From assembly GCF_012999535.1 (NCBI RefSeq), contig NZ_JABBWV010000002.1:682001-746000 (forward strand): a DNA stretch of 64,000 nucleotides. The letters run 5' to 3'. This document shows, piece after piece, positions 25,412-34,629 of the stretch; within the stretch, counting starts at the first letter, position 1; each line of letters begins with the position of its first letter. The DNA comes from Microbispora sp. H11081. Its GTDB lineage: Bacteria > Actinomycetota > Actinomycetes > Streptosporangiales > Streptosporangiaceae. The notes under the pieces are model-generated. The model was not told the DNA's origin. It made no database searches and worked only from the letters and a program-made list of their open reading frames with translations. The translations under genes were made by a program, and so were the position numbers.

Positions 25412-27178
25412 TCACCACCCGAGCTGGGAGATCCTGTCCTTGAACAGCGTGGTGGCGATCGCCGCCTTGTGCGGCTGTCCCTTGAGGAACGCCTCGGCGA
25501 ACTTGACCGCCTGGTCCCGGGACACCTTGCCCGGCATGGGCGGCTCGTTCGGGTCGACGTCGACGTCCACCAGCGCGGGGCCGGGATGGGCGAGGGCCTG
25601 CCGTACGGCCTCGTCCACGTCGGCCGGGTCGGTGACCTTCCGGCCGTACCCGCCGCAGGAGCGGGCCCAGGCGGAGAAGTCCGAGGCCGGCGTGCCGAAC
25701 CTGACCCCGTGCTCGGGGAACCCCAGCACCATCTGCTCCCAGAGGATCTGGCCCAGCGAGTCGTTGTTGTTCACCACCACCGTGATCGGCAGGCCGAGCC
25801 GGGCCGCGGTGAGGAACTCGGCCATCAGCATCGCGAACCCGCCGTCGCCGATGAACGCGATCACCTGCCGGCCGGGGTGGGCGAGCTGCGCCGCGATCGC
25901 GTACGGCAGGCCGGGGGCCATCGAGGCGAGGTTGCCCGACAGGTAGAACTCGCGGTCGCCGCGGATCGTCCAGTGCCGCGCCGCCCAGGTCGCGATCGTG
26001 CCGGAGTCGCAGGTGAGGATGGCGTCGTCGGCGGCGGCCCGGTCCACGCAGCCGATCAGGTACTGCGGGGCGATCGGGGTGCGCCGGGGATCCTCCAGGG
26101 CCGTCATGTTGTCGCGCCACTTGGCCATGGCCTTCTGGTACTTCCCCAGGTGCGACCGGTCCTCGGCGCGGCGCAGCAGCGGCAGCAGGGCGGCCAGCCC
26201 TTCCTTGGCGTCCCCGACCATCGGCACCTCGGTCGGCACGCGCAGGCCGGCGCGGGCGGGGTCGGCGTCGATCTGCACGACGCGGGCCTTGCCAGGCGCG
26301 GGCAGGTGCTTGGTGTACGGGAAGTTGGTGCCGACCATCAGCAGCGTGTCGCAGTCCTCGACCAGCTCCTCACCCGGCCTGGTGCCGAGCAGGCCGATCC
26401 CGCCGACCGCGTACGGCGAGTCGTCGGGGATGACCGCCTTGCCGGGCAGCGTCTTGATCACGGGGGCGCCCAGCGTCTCGGCGACGGCCAGCACCTCCGC
26501 GCGGGCGTGCAGGGCGCCGGCCCCCGCGAGGATCGCGGGCCGCCTGGCCGCGTTCAGCACCTCGGCGGCGGCCGTCAGGTCCTGCTCGCGCGGCACGCCG
26601 GGCGGCGGCAGGTAGACGGGGGCGCTCGCGGGCGGGCGCGCGGGGGCGACGTGCTGGTAGGGGTCGGCGTCCGCCGGGGCCACCTGGACGTCGTTGGGCA
26701 GGCACAGGTGGGCGACGCCGCGCCGGGCGTAGGCCGTGCGGATCGCGATGTCCACCACGCCTGGCAGCTGCGCGGGGTTGTCCACCACCAGGTTGTACTC
26801 GGTCACGTCCTCGAACGCCCGGTCGAGGTGGACCTCCTGCTGGTAGCCGGTGCCGAGCACGCTGGTCTCCTGCATGCCCGTGATGGCCAGCACCGGCTGG
26901 TGGTCGAGCTTGGCGTCGTACAGGCCGTTGAGCAGGTGGATGCCGCCGGGGCCCGAGGTGGCCAGGCACACGCCGACGCGGCCGGTGGCCTTCGCGTGCG
27001 CCGCGGCCATGAACGCGGCCGCCTCCTCGTGGCGCACCAGCACGAACCGGACGCGGTCGGAATGGCGGCGCAGCCCCTCCATGATGCCGTTGATGCCGTC
27101 GCCGGGCATCCCGAAGACGGTGTCGACCCCCCAGTCGGAGAGCCGCCTGACGAGTACTTCGGAAGCGATTTCCGTCAT
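25412..27178 (-). CDS. thiamine-diphosphate enzyme, pyruvate oxidase/dehydrogenase type
   Basis: A 588-residue member of the acetolactate synthase/pyruvate oxidase superfamily: N-terminal Pyr domain with the catalytic Glu in VRHEEAAAFMAAAHAK, central domain with IKTLPGKAVIPDDSP, and C-terminal PP domain with the ThDP motif GDGGFAMLMAEFLTAA...NNND. The order and the DPxRAGLRVPTEVP linker resemble PoxB-like pyruvate:quinone oxidoreductases, which would make acetate and CO2 from pyruvate. Distinguishing it from other family members needs alignment. ATG at 27178; monocistronic. Confidence 0.85.
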   Translation of the reverse strand: MTEIASEVLVRRLSDWGVDTVFGMPGDGINGIMEGLRRHSDRVRFVLVRHEEAAAFMAAAHAKATGRVGVCLATSGPGGIHLLNGLYDAKLDHQPVLAITGMQETSVLGTGYQQEVHLDRAFEDVTEYNLVVDNPAQLPGVVDIAIRTAYARRGVAHLCLPNDVQVAPADADPYQHVAPARPPASAPVYLPPPGVPREQDLTAAAEVLNAARRPAILAGAGALHARAEVLAVAETLGAPVIKTLPGKAVIPDDSPYAVGGIGLLGTRPGEELVEDCDTLLMVGTNFPYTKHLPAPGKARVVQIDADPARAGLRVPTEVPMVGDAKEGLAALLPLLRRAEDRSHLGKYQKAMAKWRDNMTALEDPRRTPIAPQYLIGCVDRAAADDAILTCDSGTIATWAARHWTIRGDREFYLSGNLASMAPGLPYAIAAQLAHPGRQVIAFIGDGGFAMLMAEFLTAARLGLPITVVVNNNDSLGQILWEQMVLGFPEHGVRFGTPASDFSAWARSCGGYGRKVTDPADVDEAVRQALAHPGPALVDVDVDPNEPPMPGKVSRDQAVKFAEAFLKGQPHKAAIATTLFKDRISQLGW

Positions 27179-27231
27179 AGTGGCGGCGCTGCCCCCGCGA
27201 CGGGATGCCGAACACTCACCGCGGGGAAAAT

Positions 27232-27909
27232 TCAGTCGCCGAGCAGCCCGGCGTCGTGGACGAGCAGGGCGATCTGGACGCGGTTGTTGAGGCCGAGCTT
27301 GGCGAGGACGCTCGACACGTGCGTCTTGACGGTGGGGACGCTGAGGTGCAGCAGGGCGCCTATCTCGGCGTTCGTGCTGCCCCGGCCGACCGCCACCGCG
27401 ACCTGGCGCTCCCGGTCGTTCAGCCGCGCCAGGCGCTCCGCGGCCAGGGCCCGCCGCCGGTCGCGGCCGTCCTCCGCCACCCTGGCGATGAGCCGCCGGG
27501 TGACCGCAGGTGACAGGACGGGGTGACCGGCGGCCACCCGGCGGATGGAGTCGACGATCTCCCCTGGCGGGGTGTCCTTGAGCAGGAACCCGGCGGCGCC
27601 CGCGCGCAGGGCGCGCAGCACGTGCTCGTCGGCGTCGAAGGTGGTCAGCACGATCACCTCGGGCGCGCCGTCGCGGGCGCGCAGCGCCTCGGTGGCGGCC
27701 AGGCCGTCCATCACCGGCATCCGGATGTCCATCAGCACCACGTCGGGGCGGTGCCGGCCGGCCAGCGGCAGCACCTCGGCGCCGTCCCCGGCCTGGGCGA
27801 GGACGCGGATGTCCGGGGCGCCGCCGAGCATCATCACCAGCCCGGCCCGGACCAGGGGGTCGTCGTCGGCGATGAGAACGCCGATAGGCGCGGCTTCTGG
27901 CGCGATCAT
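27232..27909 (-). CDS. NarL/LuxR-type response regulator
   Basis: A 225-residue regulator with a receiver domain (acidic pocket IADDDPLVR, phospho-Asp in PDVVLMDIRMPVMDG, LTTF and LLKDTPP switch residues) and a LuxR helix-turn-helix (LNDRERQVAVAVGRGSTNAEIG, VPTVKTHVSSVLAKLGLNNR). ATG at 27909 overlaps the stop of the upstream kinase (ATGA). Cognate kinase is the adjacent gene; targets unknown, possibly the divergent membrane genes at 29.2 kb. Confidence 0.92.
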   Translation of the reverse strand: MIAPEAAPIGVLIADDDPLVRAGLVMMLGGAPDIRVLAQAGDGAEVLPLAGRHRPDVVLMDIRMPVMDGLAATEALRARDGAPEVIVLTTFDADEHVLRALRAGAAGFLLKDTPPGEIVDSIRRVAAGHPVLSPAVTRRLIARVAEDGRDRRRALAAERLARLNDRERQVAVAVGRGSTNAEIGALLHLSVPTVKTHVSSVLAKLGLNNRVQIALLVHDAGLLGD

Positions 27910-29084
27910 GCAGGCCACGGTAGCCAGGCCCGCACGCGCCAGCCACCCCGCCCTCCGTCCAGGCGCCCGTGCTCCAGCCGTCCCCCCGCAAGCGTGACGC
28001 GCTCGGCCAGGCCGGTCAGGCCGTGCCCGCCTCCGCTCCCCCCGCCGTGCCCGGCCGCCGCCGGGGCGTCGTCGACCACCTCGACCGTCAGGCCCTCGCC
28101 CGGCGCGCCCGTCAGCCGCAGGAGGACCCCCGCTCCCGGCGCGTGCTTGCGCGCGTTGGTCAGGGCCTCCTGGACGACGCGGTAGGCGGTGCGGCCCGTG
28201 CGGTCTGGGACGGTCTCGCGTGCGCGGAGTTCGTCGCGCAGCTCCAGCCGCATGCCCGCCTGGCCCGACTCCGCGACGAGCCGTTCCAGGTCGGCGAGGG
28301 AGGGCGGGCCGGGCACAACGTTCGGCGCGATGTCGGGCGCGGTGTCGGGCGCGGTGGGGGCGGCCGGCCCTCCGGTGGGGGCGCGCAGCACGCCGATCAC
28401 CTCGCGCAGGTCCTGCAGGGCCTGGTGGGCGCTCTCCCTGATCACCCGGGCCGCGCGTGCGACGTCGGCGGGGTCGGCGCCGGGGTTGAACTCCAGCGCC
28501 CCCGCGTGCACGCTCAGCAGCGACAGCCGATGGCCGAGCACGTCGTGGATGTCGCGGGCGATGGCCTCGCGGACCTGGTGCCGCGCCTGCTCGGCCCTGG
28601 CGAGCACCAGCCGCCGCCTGTGCTGGACGAGCAGGCCCCAGCCGAGCGCCGTGGCCTGCAGGGACAGACCGAGCGTCAACAGCGCGAGCGGCGGCATGTC
28701 CGGGTCGGGCCGCAGGCAGACGAAGACGATCGCGGCCAGGACGCTGAGCCCGAACACCGCCCCGGAGACCCTCGGGCGGCGGTGGATCGCGACGGAGAAC
28801 TGCGCGGCCAGCATCGCGCCCGCGATCAGCTCGAAGACGCACGACAGCGCGACGAGCGTCACCGCGATCCCGACCGGCCACCTGCGGCGGAGCCACAGCG
28901 CCGCGCAGCCGAGCATGCTCACGAGCTGGTCGGTGGTGAACAGCCACGCCGGGGGCAGTGGCGCGGTGTTCAGACGCTCCACCGACGTGTATAAGACGAA
29001 GACGACGGCGAGCGCGAAGATCGCCGTGTCCACGAGCCGGTCGCGCCTGCTACGCCGGTGCCCGGGGGCGTCGGAGGAGTCCAT
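27906..29084 (-). CDS. membrane sensor histidine kinase (HisKA_3)
   Basis: A 392-residue kinase with about five N-terminal membrane segments (residues 20-160), a HisKA_3 helix whose acceptor His is in AIARDIHDVLGHRLSLLSVH, and a HATPase with VVQEALTNARKHA and a late GHGLTGLAERV. An Ala/Pro-rich insert (PAAPTAPDTAPDIAPNVVP) lies between helix and ATPase domains. Little extracellular sequence is present, so it may sense membrane state. Partner is the overlapping response regulator. Confidence 0.9.
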   Translation of the reverse strand: MDSSDAPGHRRSRRDRLVDTAIFALAVVFVLYTSVERLNTAPLPPAWLFTTDQLVSMLGCAALWLRRRWPVGIAVTLVALSCVFELIAGAMLAAQFSVAIHRRPRVSGAVFGLSVLAAIVFVCLRPDPDMPPLALLTLGLSLQATALGWGLLVQHRRRLVLARAEQARHQVREAIARDIHDVLGHRLSLLSVHAGALEFNPGADPADVARAARVIRESAHQALQDLREVIGVLRAPTGGPAAPTAPDTAPDIAPNVVPGPPSLADLERLVAESGQAGMRLELRDELRARETVPDRTGRTAYRVVQEALTNARKHAPGAGVLLRLTGAPGEGLTVEVVDDAPAAAGHGGGSGGGHGLTGLAERVTLAGGRLEHGRLDGGRGGWRVRAWLPWPA

Positions 29085-29192
29085 GTCCCCGCAGGGTACG
29101 GTCCGCGGAGCGGCGGCGACCATACCAAAGTCGGGCGGGAGCATACCGACGCCCGATCCCCGCCGGTCCCGCCAATACCTAGCGTCGGTGGC

Positions 29193-29426
29193 ATGCGCAA
29201 GGTCATCCAACTCGCCGGGGCGTTCCTTGTGGTCGCCGGCCTCAGCGGGACCATCGACCACCTGGCCGTGCAGCCGTTCTGGGGCGTCGCCCTCAACGTC
29301 TTCAACCGGCAGGTCATCCCGCGTCTGCCCGCCCTGGCCGGGTACGAGGTCTACGCCAACCTTCTCGTGTCCGTCGTCGGCGTCGTCGTGTTCGCCGCCG
29401 CCGGGAGGCGTGATGACGCCGCCTGA
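29193..29426 (+). CDS. small two-helix membrane protein
   Basis: A 77-residue protein with two hydrophobic stretches, VIQLAGAFLVVAGLSG and YANLLVSVVGVVVFAAAG, at the ends, and a polar centre containing FNRQVIPRLPALAGYEVY. No family recognised. It is divergent from the kinase-regulator pair and overlaps the next membrane gene by 14 nt, so the pair is probably co-expressed and may be controlled by that two-component system. Confidence 0.6.
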   Translation: MRKVIQLAGAFLVVAGLSGTIDHLAVQPFWGVALNVFNRQVIPRLPALAGYEVYANLLVSVVGVVVFAAAGRRDDAA

Positions 29427-30423
29427 CCGGCGCCGTCTCGTCCCGGCGGCCGTGCTGCTGGTGCTCGCGCCGGTGTCCGCCGAGTACGTCACGGGGTACG
29501 ACGTCAGCACGGGCGACCCGCTCGCGCTCGCCGCCGGCCTGCTGATCTTCAGTCCGCTGTACGGCGCGCCCGCGCTGCTCATCCGTGAGACGGCCCGCCG
29601 CCTCGGCATGTCCTGGCCGGGCATCCTCGCCCTCGCGGCGGCCTTCGGCGTGCTGCAGGCCGGCGTGGTCGACCAGTCGCTGTTCAGCGAGGGATACCGG
29701 GACATCGCCTATTGGGAGGAGCTGATCCGCCCGACCTACGTCGCGCAGCTCGGCCTGGCGGCCCACACCACGCTGAACTTCGTCGCGGGCCACGCGGTCT
29801 GGAGCTTCGGGGTGCCGATCGCGCTGACGGAGGGGCTGAACCCGCGGCTGTCGCGCACGCCCTGGCTGCGGACGCCCGGACTGGTCACGGCCGCGGCGCT
29901 GTACGTCGCGGCGGCGGCGCTGGTCCTGCGCGAGCACCTGCGGACCGAGCACGACCACGCCTCGGCCGCCCAGATAGGGGGATCGCTGGCCGTCGTCGCG
30001 CTGCTCGTCCTCTTCGCGCTGAGCCGGCGATCACGGGACCCCACAGTGCCGGACGGTGCCGTGCGGGACGGTGCCGTGCGGGACGGTGCCGCGCCCCGGC
30101 CGATCGCCGTGGCGGCGGGCGGCCTGGCGGCGGGCCTCGTCTTCGACTTCCTGCCGCCGACCTGGGCCGGGGTGGGAGCCGGGCTCGCGGTGATCGCGCT
30201 GTGCGCCGCAACCGTCTGCCGCCTGGCCCGTTCGCCGGGGTGGACCGGCCGGCACGCCGCCGCGCTCGCCGCCGGAGCCCTGGCCGCGCGGGCGGCGGTC
30301 GGGTTCTTCGCGGTCCCGCTGGGTGAGGTCGCGCCGGTGGCGAAGTACGCGCACAACGTCGCGTTCCTCGCGGGCGCGGTGCTGCTGGGCGCTCTGGCGG
30401 CGCGACGCCGGGGGGCCGGGTGA
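29413..30423 (+). CDS. polytopic membrane protein of unknown function
   Basis: A 336-residue integral membrane protein with roughly nine hydrophobic segments. Conserved-looking loops are APVSAEYVTGYD near the start, GAPALLIRETARR, and LGLAAHTTLNFVAGHAVWSFGVPIALTE, in which charged and His residues lie within membrane spans. A cytoplasmic loop contains a repeated VRDGA sequence from a 15-nt tandem repeat. No family is recognised with certainty. Starts with ATG at 29413, inside the preceding gene. Confidence 0.65.
   Translation: MTPPDRRRLVPAAVLLVLAPVSAEYVTGYDVSTGDPLALAAGLLIFSPLYGAPALLIRETARRLGMSWPGILALAAAFGVLQAGVVDQSLFSEGYRDIAYWEELIRPTYVAQLGLAAHTTLNFVAGHAVWSFGVPIALTEGLNPRLSRTPWLRTPGLVTAAALYVAAAALVLREHLRTEHDHASAAQIGGSLAVVALLVLFALSRRSRDPTVPDGAVRDGAVRDGAAPRPIAVAAGGLAAGLVFDFLPPTWAGVGAGLAVIALCAATVCRLARSPGWTGRHAAALAAGALAARAAVGFFAVPLGEVAPVAKYAHNVAFLAGAVLLGALAARRRGAG
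30051..30090 (+). repeat. 15-nt in-frame tandem repeat
   Basis: GGACGGTGCCGTGCG is present at 30051-30065 and 30066-30080 with a partial third copy at 30081-30090. It encodes DGAVR repeats in a loop of the membrane protein and keeps frame. Confidence 0.9.
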
Positions 30424-30425
30424 AT

Positions 30426-31394
30426 TCATCCGTCCTCGCGGACGACCTCGCCGGGGTCCTTGTCGTCGCGCAGGCCCCGCCACGAGGGGTGGCGCAGCCG
30501 CCCCTCGCCGGTCCACTCGGCGAACCGCACCTCGCCGACCAGGACCGGGTCCACCCACCGGCCGCCTCTGGCCTCCTCCCGGGTGATGCCGTCGAAAGGT
30601 GGCGTGTCCCGGCGCAGCGGCGCCAGGCGCTCGCCGAGCCGCCGCAGCGCCTCGTCGGTGAACCCGGTACCGACGCTGCCGGCGTACCGCAGCCGTCCGC
30701 TGCCGTCGTTGACGCCCACGAGCAGCGATCCGACGGTGTTCGCGCGGCGGCCCTCCCCGGCCCGCCAGCCGCCGACGACGACCTCCTGCGTACGGAGGTT
30801 CTTGACCTTGACCCAGTCGGGGGAGCGGCGGCCGGGGCGGTAGGGCGAGGTGAGCCGCTTGGCCACGACGCCCTCCAGCCCCAGCCGCCGGGAGTCGGCC
30901 AGCGCGTGCTCGCCCCCGTCGGTGTAGTGGGGCGGGATGGCCCAGTGGCGTCCGGCGTGGACGAGGTCCTCCAGACGGCGGCGCCGCTCGGTGTAGGGCA
31001 TCGCGATCACGCTGTCGGGGCCGGCGTGCAGCACGTCGAACAGCAGGTAGGTCACGGGCGTGGTGACCACGAGCTGCCTGATCCTGAGCGGGTCGCGCTG
31101 GTGCATGCGCGGCTGCAGCGCCTCGAACGACGGCCTGCCCCGCGGGTCGAAGGCGACGATCTCCCCGTCGAGCACCGCCGCCCGCCCACCCGTCGCGCCG
31201 GCCAGGCCGGCGAGCTCGGGGTAGGCGGCGGTGATGTCCCTGCCGTTGCGGGAGACCAGCCGCAGGACGCCGTCGTCGACGTAGGCGAGGGCGCGAACCC
31301 CGTCCCACTTCATCTCGTGCGCGTAGTCGCCGTCGGGCTCGGGCAGCGGTCCGAGCCTGGCCATCATCGGCGTGTACGCCGGAAGGCCGGCCAT
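30426..31394 (-). CDS. ATP-dependent DNA ligase (LigC/LigD ligase-domain type)
   Basis: A 322-residue stand-alone ligase that seals nicks in double-stranded DNA. Adenylated Lys lies in motif I HEMKWDGVRALAY; other nucleotidyltransferase motifs are LVSRNGRDIT (III), LDGEIVAFD, YLLFDVLHA and EGVVAKRLTSPY...WVKVKN (IV-V). The C-terminal OB fold begins near VGGWRAGEGRRANTVGSLLVG. No polymerase or exonuclease domains of LigD are attached. Such ligases act in end joining or base excision repair; no Ku gene is nearby. Confidence 0.9.
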   Translation of the reverse strand: MAGLPAYTPMMARLGPLPEPDGDYAHEMKWDGVRALAYVDDGVLRLVSRNGRDITAAYPELAGLAGATGGRAAVLDGEIVAFDPRGRPSFEALQPRMHQRDPLRIRQLVVTTPVTYLLFDVLHAGPDSVIAMPYTERRRRLEDLVHAGRHWAIPPHYTDGGEHALADSRRLGLEGVVAKRLTSPYRPGRRSPDWVKVKNLRTQEVVVGGWRAGEGRRANTVGSLLVGVNDGSGRLRYAGSVGTGFTDEALRRLGERLAPLRRDTPPFDGITREEARGGRWVDPVLVGEVRFAEWTGEGRLRHPSWRGLRDDKDPGEVVREDG

Positions 31395-31530
31395 GCCCTG
31401 CTGGTACCCCGGCGAGCCGGGTGCGTACCTTCTGACCTGCGGTGACGCGCGCCACCATCCTCCGAAAGGGGGATGCCGGGCGACGTGCCGGGTGATGCCG
31501 CGTGATCGGCGCCGCCGCGAACCTTGAGGC

Positions 31531-32244
31531 ATGGAAGCCATCGAGGTCACAGACCTCCGCAAGTCGTACGGGGACACCGTCGCCGTGGACGGGGTGACGT
31601 TCACGGTCCGGGCCGGTGAGACGTTCGGGATCGTCGGCCACAACGGCGCCGGCAAGACCACGACCGTCGAGTGCCTGACCGGGCTCAGGCGCGCCGACGC
31701 GGGCAGCGTCCGGGTGCTCGGCGAGGATCCGGCGCGCAGGCGGCGCGCCCTGGCCCAGCGCCTGGGCGTGCAACTGCAGGACGGCTCCCTGCCCGAGCGG
31801 ATCAAGGTGGCCGAGGCGCTGCGCATGTTCGGCGCCTTCTACCGCGACCCGGCCGACTGGCGGCGGGTGATGGAACGCTGGGGCCTGGGGCCGCTGGCGA
31901 GGAAGGCTTACGGCGACCTGTCCGGCGGGCAGAGGCAGCGGCTGATGCTCGCGCTCGCCCTGGTCGGCGACCCCGAGGTCGTCGTGCTCGACGAGCTGAC
32001 CACGGGCCTGGACCCGATCGCGCGCCGCGATACGTGGCGGCTGGTCGGCGACCTGAAGACGGCGGGCACCACCGTGGTGCTGGTCAGCCACTACTTCGAC
32101 GAGATAGAGGCGCTCTGTGACAGGGTCGCCGTCCTCGCCCGCGGCCGGGTGGCGGCGACGGGCACCACGGGCGAGCTTGTCGCCAGGACCGGAACCGCCT
32201 CGCTCGAAGAGGCATACCTCGCCCTGGAGGGAACCGACCGATGA
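31531..32244 (+). CDS. ABC-2 exporter ATP-binding protein
   Basis: ATPase of a drug- or lipid-export type ABC transporter, 237 residues. Walker A is GHNGAGKTTT (about 36-45), signature LSGGQRQRL, Walker B VVVLDELTTGLDP, and the switch His in LVSHYFDE. ATG at 31531 opens a four-gene run with the permease (ATGA overlap), a kinase and a response regulator, an arrangement typical of self-regulated antibiotic or lipid stress exporters. Confidence 0.93.
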   Translation: MEAIEVTDLRKSYGDTVAVDGVTFTVRAGETFGIVGHNGAGKTTTVECLTGLRRADAGSVRVLGEDPARRRRALAQRLGVQLQDGSLPERIKVAEALRMFGAFYRDPADWRRVMERWGLGPLARKAYGDLSGGQRQRLMLALALVGDPEVVVLDELTTGLDPIARRDTWRLVGDLKTAGTTVVLVSHYFDEIEALCDRVAVLARGRVAATGTTGELVARTGTASLEEAYLALEGTDR

Positions 32245-32930
32245 AGGCGTTCACGGCTCTGGCGGCGGCCGAGCTCAGGCTGCTGGCGCGCGATCCCGCC
32301 TCGCTGTTCTTCATGGTGGCCTTCCCCCTCATGCTGCTGGTGCTCAAACGCGGCGACGGCGGGGCGGTCCCCGGCTATCTCGCGATGATCGCTGCCATCG
32401 GCGGGATGGGCGCGCTGCCGGGCCTGCTGGCCTCCTACCGCGAGCGCAAGGTGCTCAAGCGGCTGGCCGCCACGCCGATCTCGCCGGTTCTGCTGCTCGG
32501 AGCCCAGCTTGTGGCCCAGGTCGCCGCGGGACTGGCAGGCTCCGCGCTGCTGGTGGTCGTGACGATCGCGGTGTTCGGCGCGCGGCCCCCCGGGAACGTC
32601 GTCCTGCTGGCCGCCGCCTTCCTGCTCTGCTCGGTGATGGTCTGCGCGCTGGGCTTCGTGATCGCCGCGGTCGTGCGCAACACCAGGGGCGCGAGCCTGA
32701 TCGGCATGCTGGTCATGTTCCCCATGATCTTTCTGTCGGGCGCGGCCGTGCCCAGGAAGGCGCTACCCGGCTCGCTGCGCCAGATCGGTGACTTCCTGCC
32801 ACTGACCCCGGCCGTGGAGGCCCTGGGCGACGCCTGGTCCGGCACCGTCGCCGTCTTTCCCCTGCTGATCCTGGCCGGGATAATCGTGGCGGCCACGGCC
32901 GCCGGCGCCGCGCTGTTCCGATGGGAGTGA
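32241..32930 (+). CDS. ABC-2 type permease
   Basis: Membrane component of the exporter, 229 residues with six hydrophobic segments (first at SLFFMVAFPLMLLVLKRG, last at VFPLLILAGIIVAATAAG). The ABC-2 signature region GASLIGMLVMFPMIFLSGA, followed by FLPLTPAVEALGDAW, is characteristic of the family. Translation is coupled to the ATPase through ATGA. Substrate unknown. Confidence 0.9.
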   Translation: MKAFTALAAAELRLLARDPASLFFMVAFPLMLLVLKRGDGGAVPGYLAMIAAIGGMGALPGLLASYRERKVLKRLAATPISPVLLLGAQLVAQVAAGLAGSALLVVVTIAVFGARPPGNVVLLAAAFLLCSVMVCALGFVIAAVVRNTRGASLIGMLVMFPMIFLSGAAVPRKALPGSLRQIGDFLPLTPAVEALGDAWSGTVAVFPLLILAGIIVAATAAGAALFRWE

Positions 32931-32935
32931 GGACA

Positions 32936-34033
32936 GTGAACGTCTGGGAGGCGCGCTGGTTACGCGCCTTCCACCTGCTGTACTACGCCTGCCTGGCGCT
33001 CGGACTGGTCCTCTCGTCAGGCGAGGGCACGGGCGAGAGCAGGGTCCCAGGCCCGCTGACGCTGGGGATCGTCGCGCTCATGGCCGGCTGGCACGGCTTC
33101 TTCGTCGTACGCCGGCCGCGTCTGCTCGGGCGGCTGAACCCGATGGCGTTCCATCTGGCGGTCGTCTGCGCGCTCTACGTCGCGCTGGTGTCACTGGACC
33201 GGTCGTTCGACGTGGTCGTCTTCGGGCTGATGCCCCAGCCCTACCTGATGCTGCCGAGCCCCTGGTCGTACGTGGGGGCGGTGACGACGGTCCTCAGCAC
33301 GTTCGCCGCCAGGGGCTATCTGGACGACCCCGGCGCCTTGTGGCGGCTCGTCGGGAGTTCCGGCCTCGTCGTGGCGATCGGGCTGTTCGTCGACTACGTT
33401 TCCCGGCAGAGCGCGCAGAACCGGACGGTCGGGGTGCTGGAGGAGCGGGCGAGGCTGGCCAGGGAGATCCACGACACCCTCGCGCAGGGGCTGAGCGGGA
33501 TCATCACCCAGCTGGAGGCGGCCGAGCAGGCGATGCCCGACCTGGGCGCCGTACGGAAGAGGATCGCGCTGGCCAAGGAACTGGCGCGTGACAACCTGCG
33601 GGAGGCGCGGCGCTCGGTCGACGCGCTGCGGCCGGGCCCTCTCGCCGGCGCGGGCCCGGAGGCGGCGCTCGCGGAGGTGGCCGCCCGGTGGTCGCGGACG
33701 TCGGGGGTGACGGCGACCGTGTCGGTGGAGGGGACGCCCCGGCCACTGCCGGGTGAGGTGCAGACGACGCTGCTGCGGGCGGCGCAGGAAGGACTGTCGA
33801 ACGCGGCCAGGCACGCCCAGGCGGGCATGGTCGCGATCACGCTGACGTACATGAACGACGAGGTGACGCTGGACGTGTTCGACGACGGGCTGGGGTTCGA
33901 CCCTGACGCGCCCGGCGCGGGGTATGGGCTGGCGGCCATGCGGGAGCGGGCCGGCGGCGTCGGGGGAACGCTGACCGTGGAGTCCGCACCGGGAGAGGGG
34001 ACGGCGCTGTGCCTGCGGATCCCCTCAAACTGA
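32936..34033 (+). CDS. membrane sensor histidine kinase (HisKA_3) of the exporter locus
   Basis: A 365-residue kinase with five to six membrane segments (residues 10-145), HisKA_3 acceptor His in LAREIHDTLAQGLSGIITQL, and HATPase motifs AAQEGLSNAARHA and VFDDGLGFDPD. GTG at 32936 is chosen; ATG at 32921 is in frame and overlaps the permease gene. Almost no extracytoplasmic domain is present, consistent with sensing within the membrane. Likely controls the adjoining exporter through the next gene. Confidence 0.9.
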   Translation: MNVWEARWLRAFHLLYYACLALGLVLSSGEGTGESRVPGPLTLGIVALMAGWHGFFVVRRPRLLGRLNPMAFHLAVVCALYVALVSLDRSFDVVVFGLMPQPYLMLPSPWSYVGAVTTVLSTFAARGYLDDPGALWRLVGSSGLVVAIGLFVDYVSRQSAQNRTVGVLEERARLAREIHDTLAQGLSGIITQLEAAEQAMPDLGAVRKRIALAKELARDNLREARRSVDALRPGPLAGAGPEAALAEVAARWSRTSGVTATVSVEGTPRPLPGEVQTTLLRAAQEGLSNAARHAQAGMVAITLTYMNDEVTLDVFDDGLGFDPDAPGAGYGLAAMRERAGGVGGTLTVESAPGEGTALCLRIPSN

Positions 34034-34629
34034 TGATCGTCGACGACCACCCGGTGGTCCGCGACGGGCTGCGCGGGATGTTCGACCACGTGGCGGACAT
34101 CGAGGTGGTGGCGGAGGCGTCCGACGGGTTCGAGGCGCTGGCCATGGCCAGGAAGGCCCGGCCGCATGTGGTGCTGATGGACCTTCGCATGCCCGGCCTG
34201 GACGGCGTCGGGGCGATCCAGCGGCTCCGGGCCGACCAACCGGAGATCAAGGTGGTCGTGCTCACCACCTACGACACGGACGCCGACGTGGCCCGGGCCA
34301 TGGCCGCCGGGGTGGCGGGCTACCTCCTGAAGGACGCGCCGCGCGAGGAACTGCACAGAGCGGTCCGCACGGCCGCCGCCGGCGGAGCGGTCCTGGCGCC
34401 GTCGGTGGCGTCCGCGCTGATGAACAGGCCCGCGGCCCAGGAGCCGAGCCCGCGCGAGCTGGAGGTGCTGCGCCTGGTGGCGCGGGGCTCGGCGAACAAG
34501 GAGATCGCCAGGGCCCTGCTGATCAGCGAGACGACGGTGAAGACGCATCTCAAGCACGTCTTCGCCAAGCTCGGGGTCGACAGCAGGGCCGCGGCGGTCG
34601 TCGTCGCCATGGAACGAGGGCTCCTCTAG
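34009..34629 (+). CDS. NarL/LuxR-type response regulator of the exporter locus
   Basis: A 206-residue regulator: receiver with MIVDDHPVVRDG, phospho-Asp in PHVVLMDLRMPGLDG and LLKDAPREEL, then LuxR helix-turn-helix with SPRELEVLRLVARGSANKEIA and ETTVKTHLKHVFAKLGVDSR. GTG at 34009 overlaps the kinase gene by 25 nt. It lacks the distinctive C-terminal helix features of DosR and pairs naturally with the adjacent kinase. Its stop overlaps the convergent toxin gene by 4 nt. Confidence 0.92.
   Translation: MPADPLKLMIVDDHPVVRDGLRGMFDHVADIEVVAEASDGFEALAMARKARPHVVLMDLRMPGLDGVGAIQRLRADQPEIKVVVLTTYDTDADVARAMAAGVAGYLLKDAPREELHRAVRTAAAGGAVLAPSVASALMNRPAAQEPSPRELEVLRLVARGSANKEIARALLISETTVKTHLKHVFAKLGVDSRAAAVVVAMERGLL

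Noticed and set aside
27232-27909. Response regulator considered as the missing DosR partner
   Set aside because: It overlaps its own membrane kinase gene and lacks DosR-like C-terminal sequence; the same holds for the regulator at 34009-34629.
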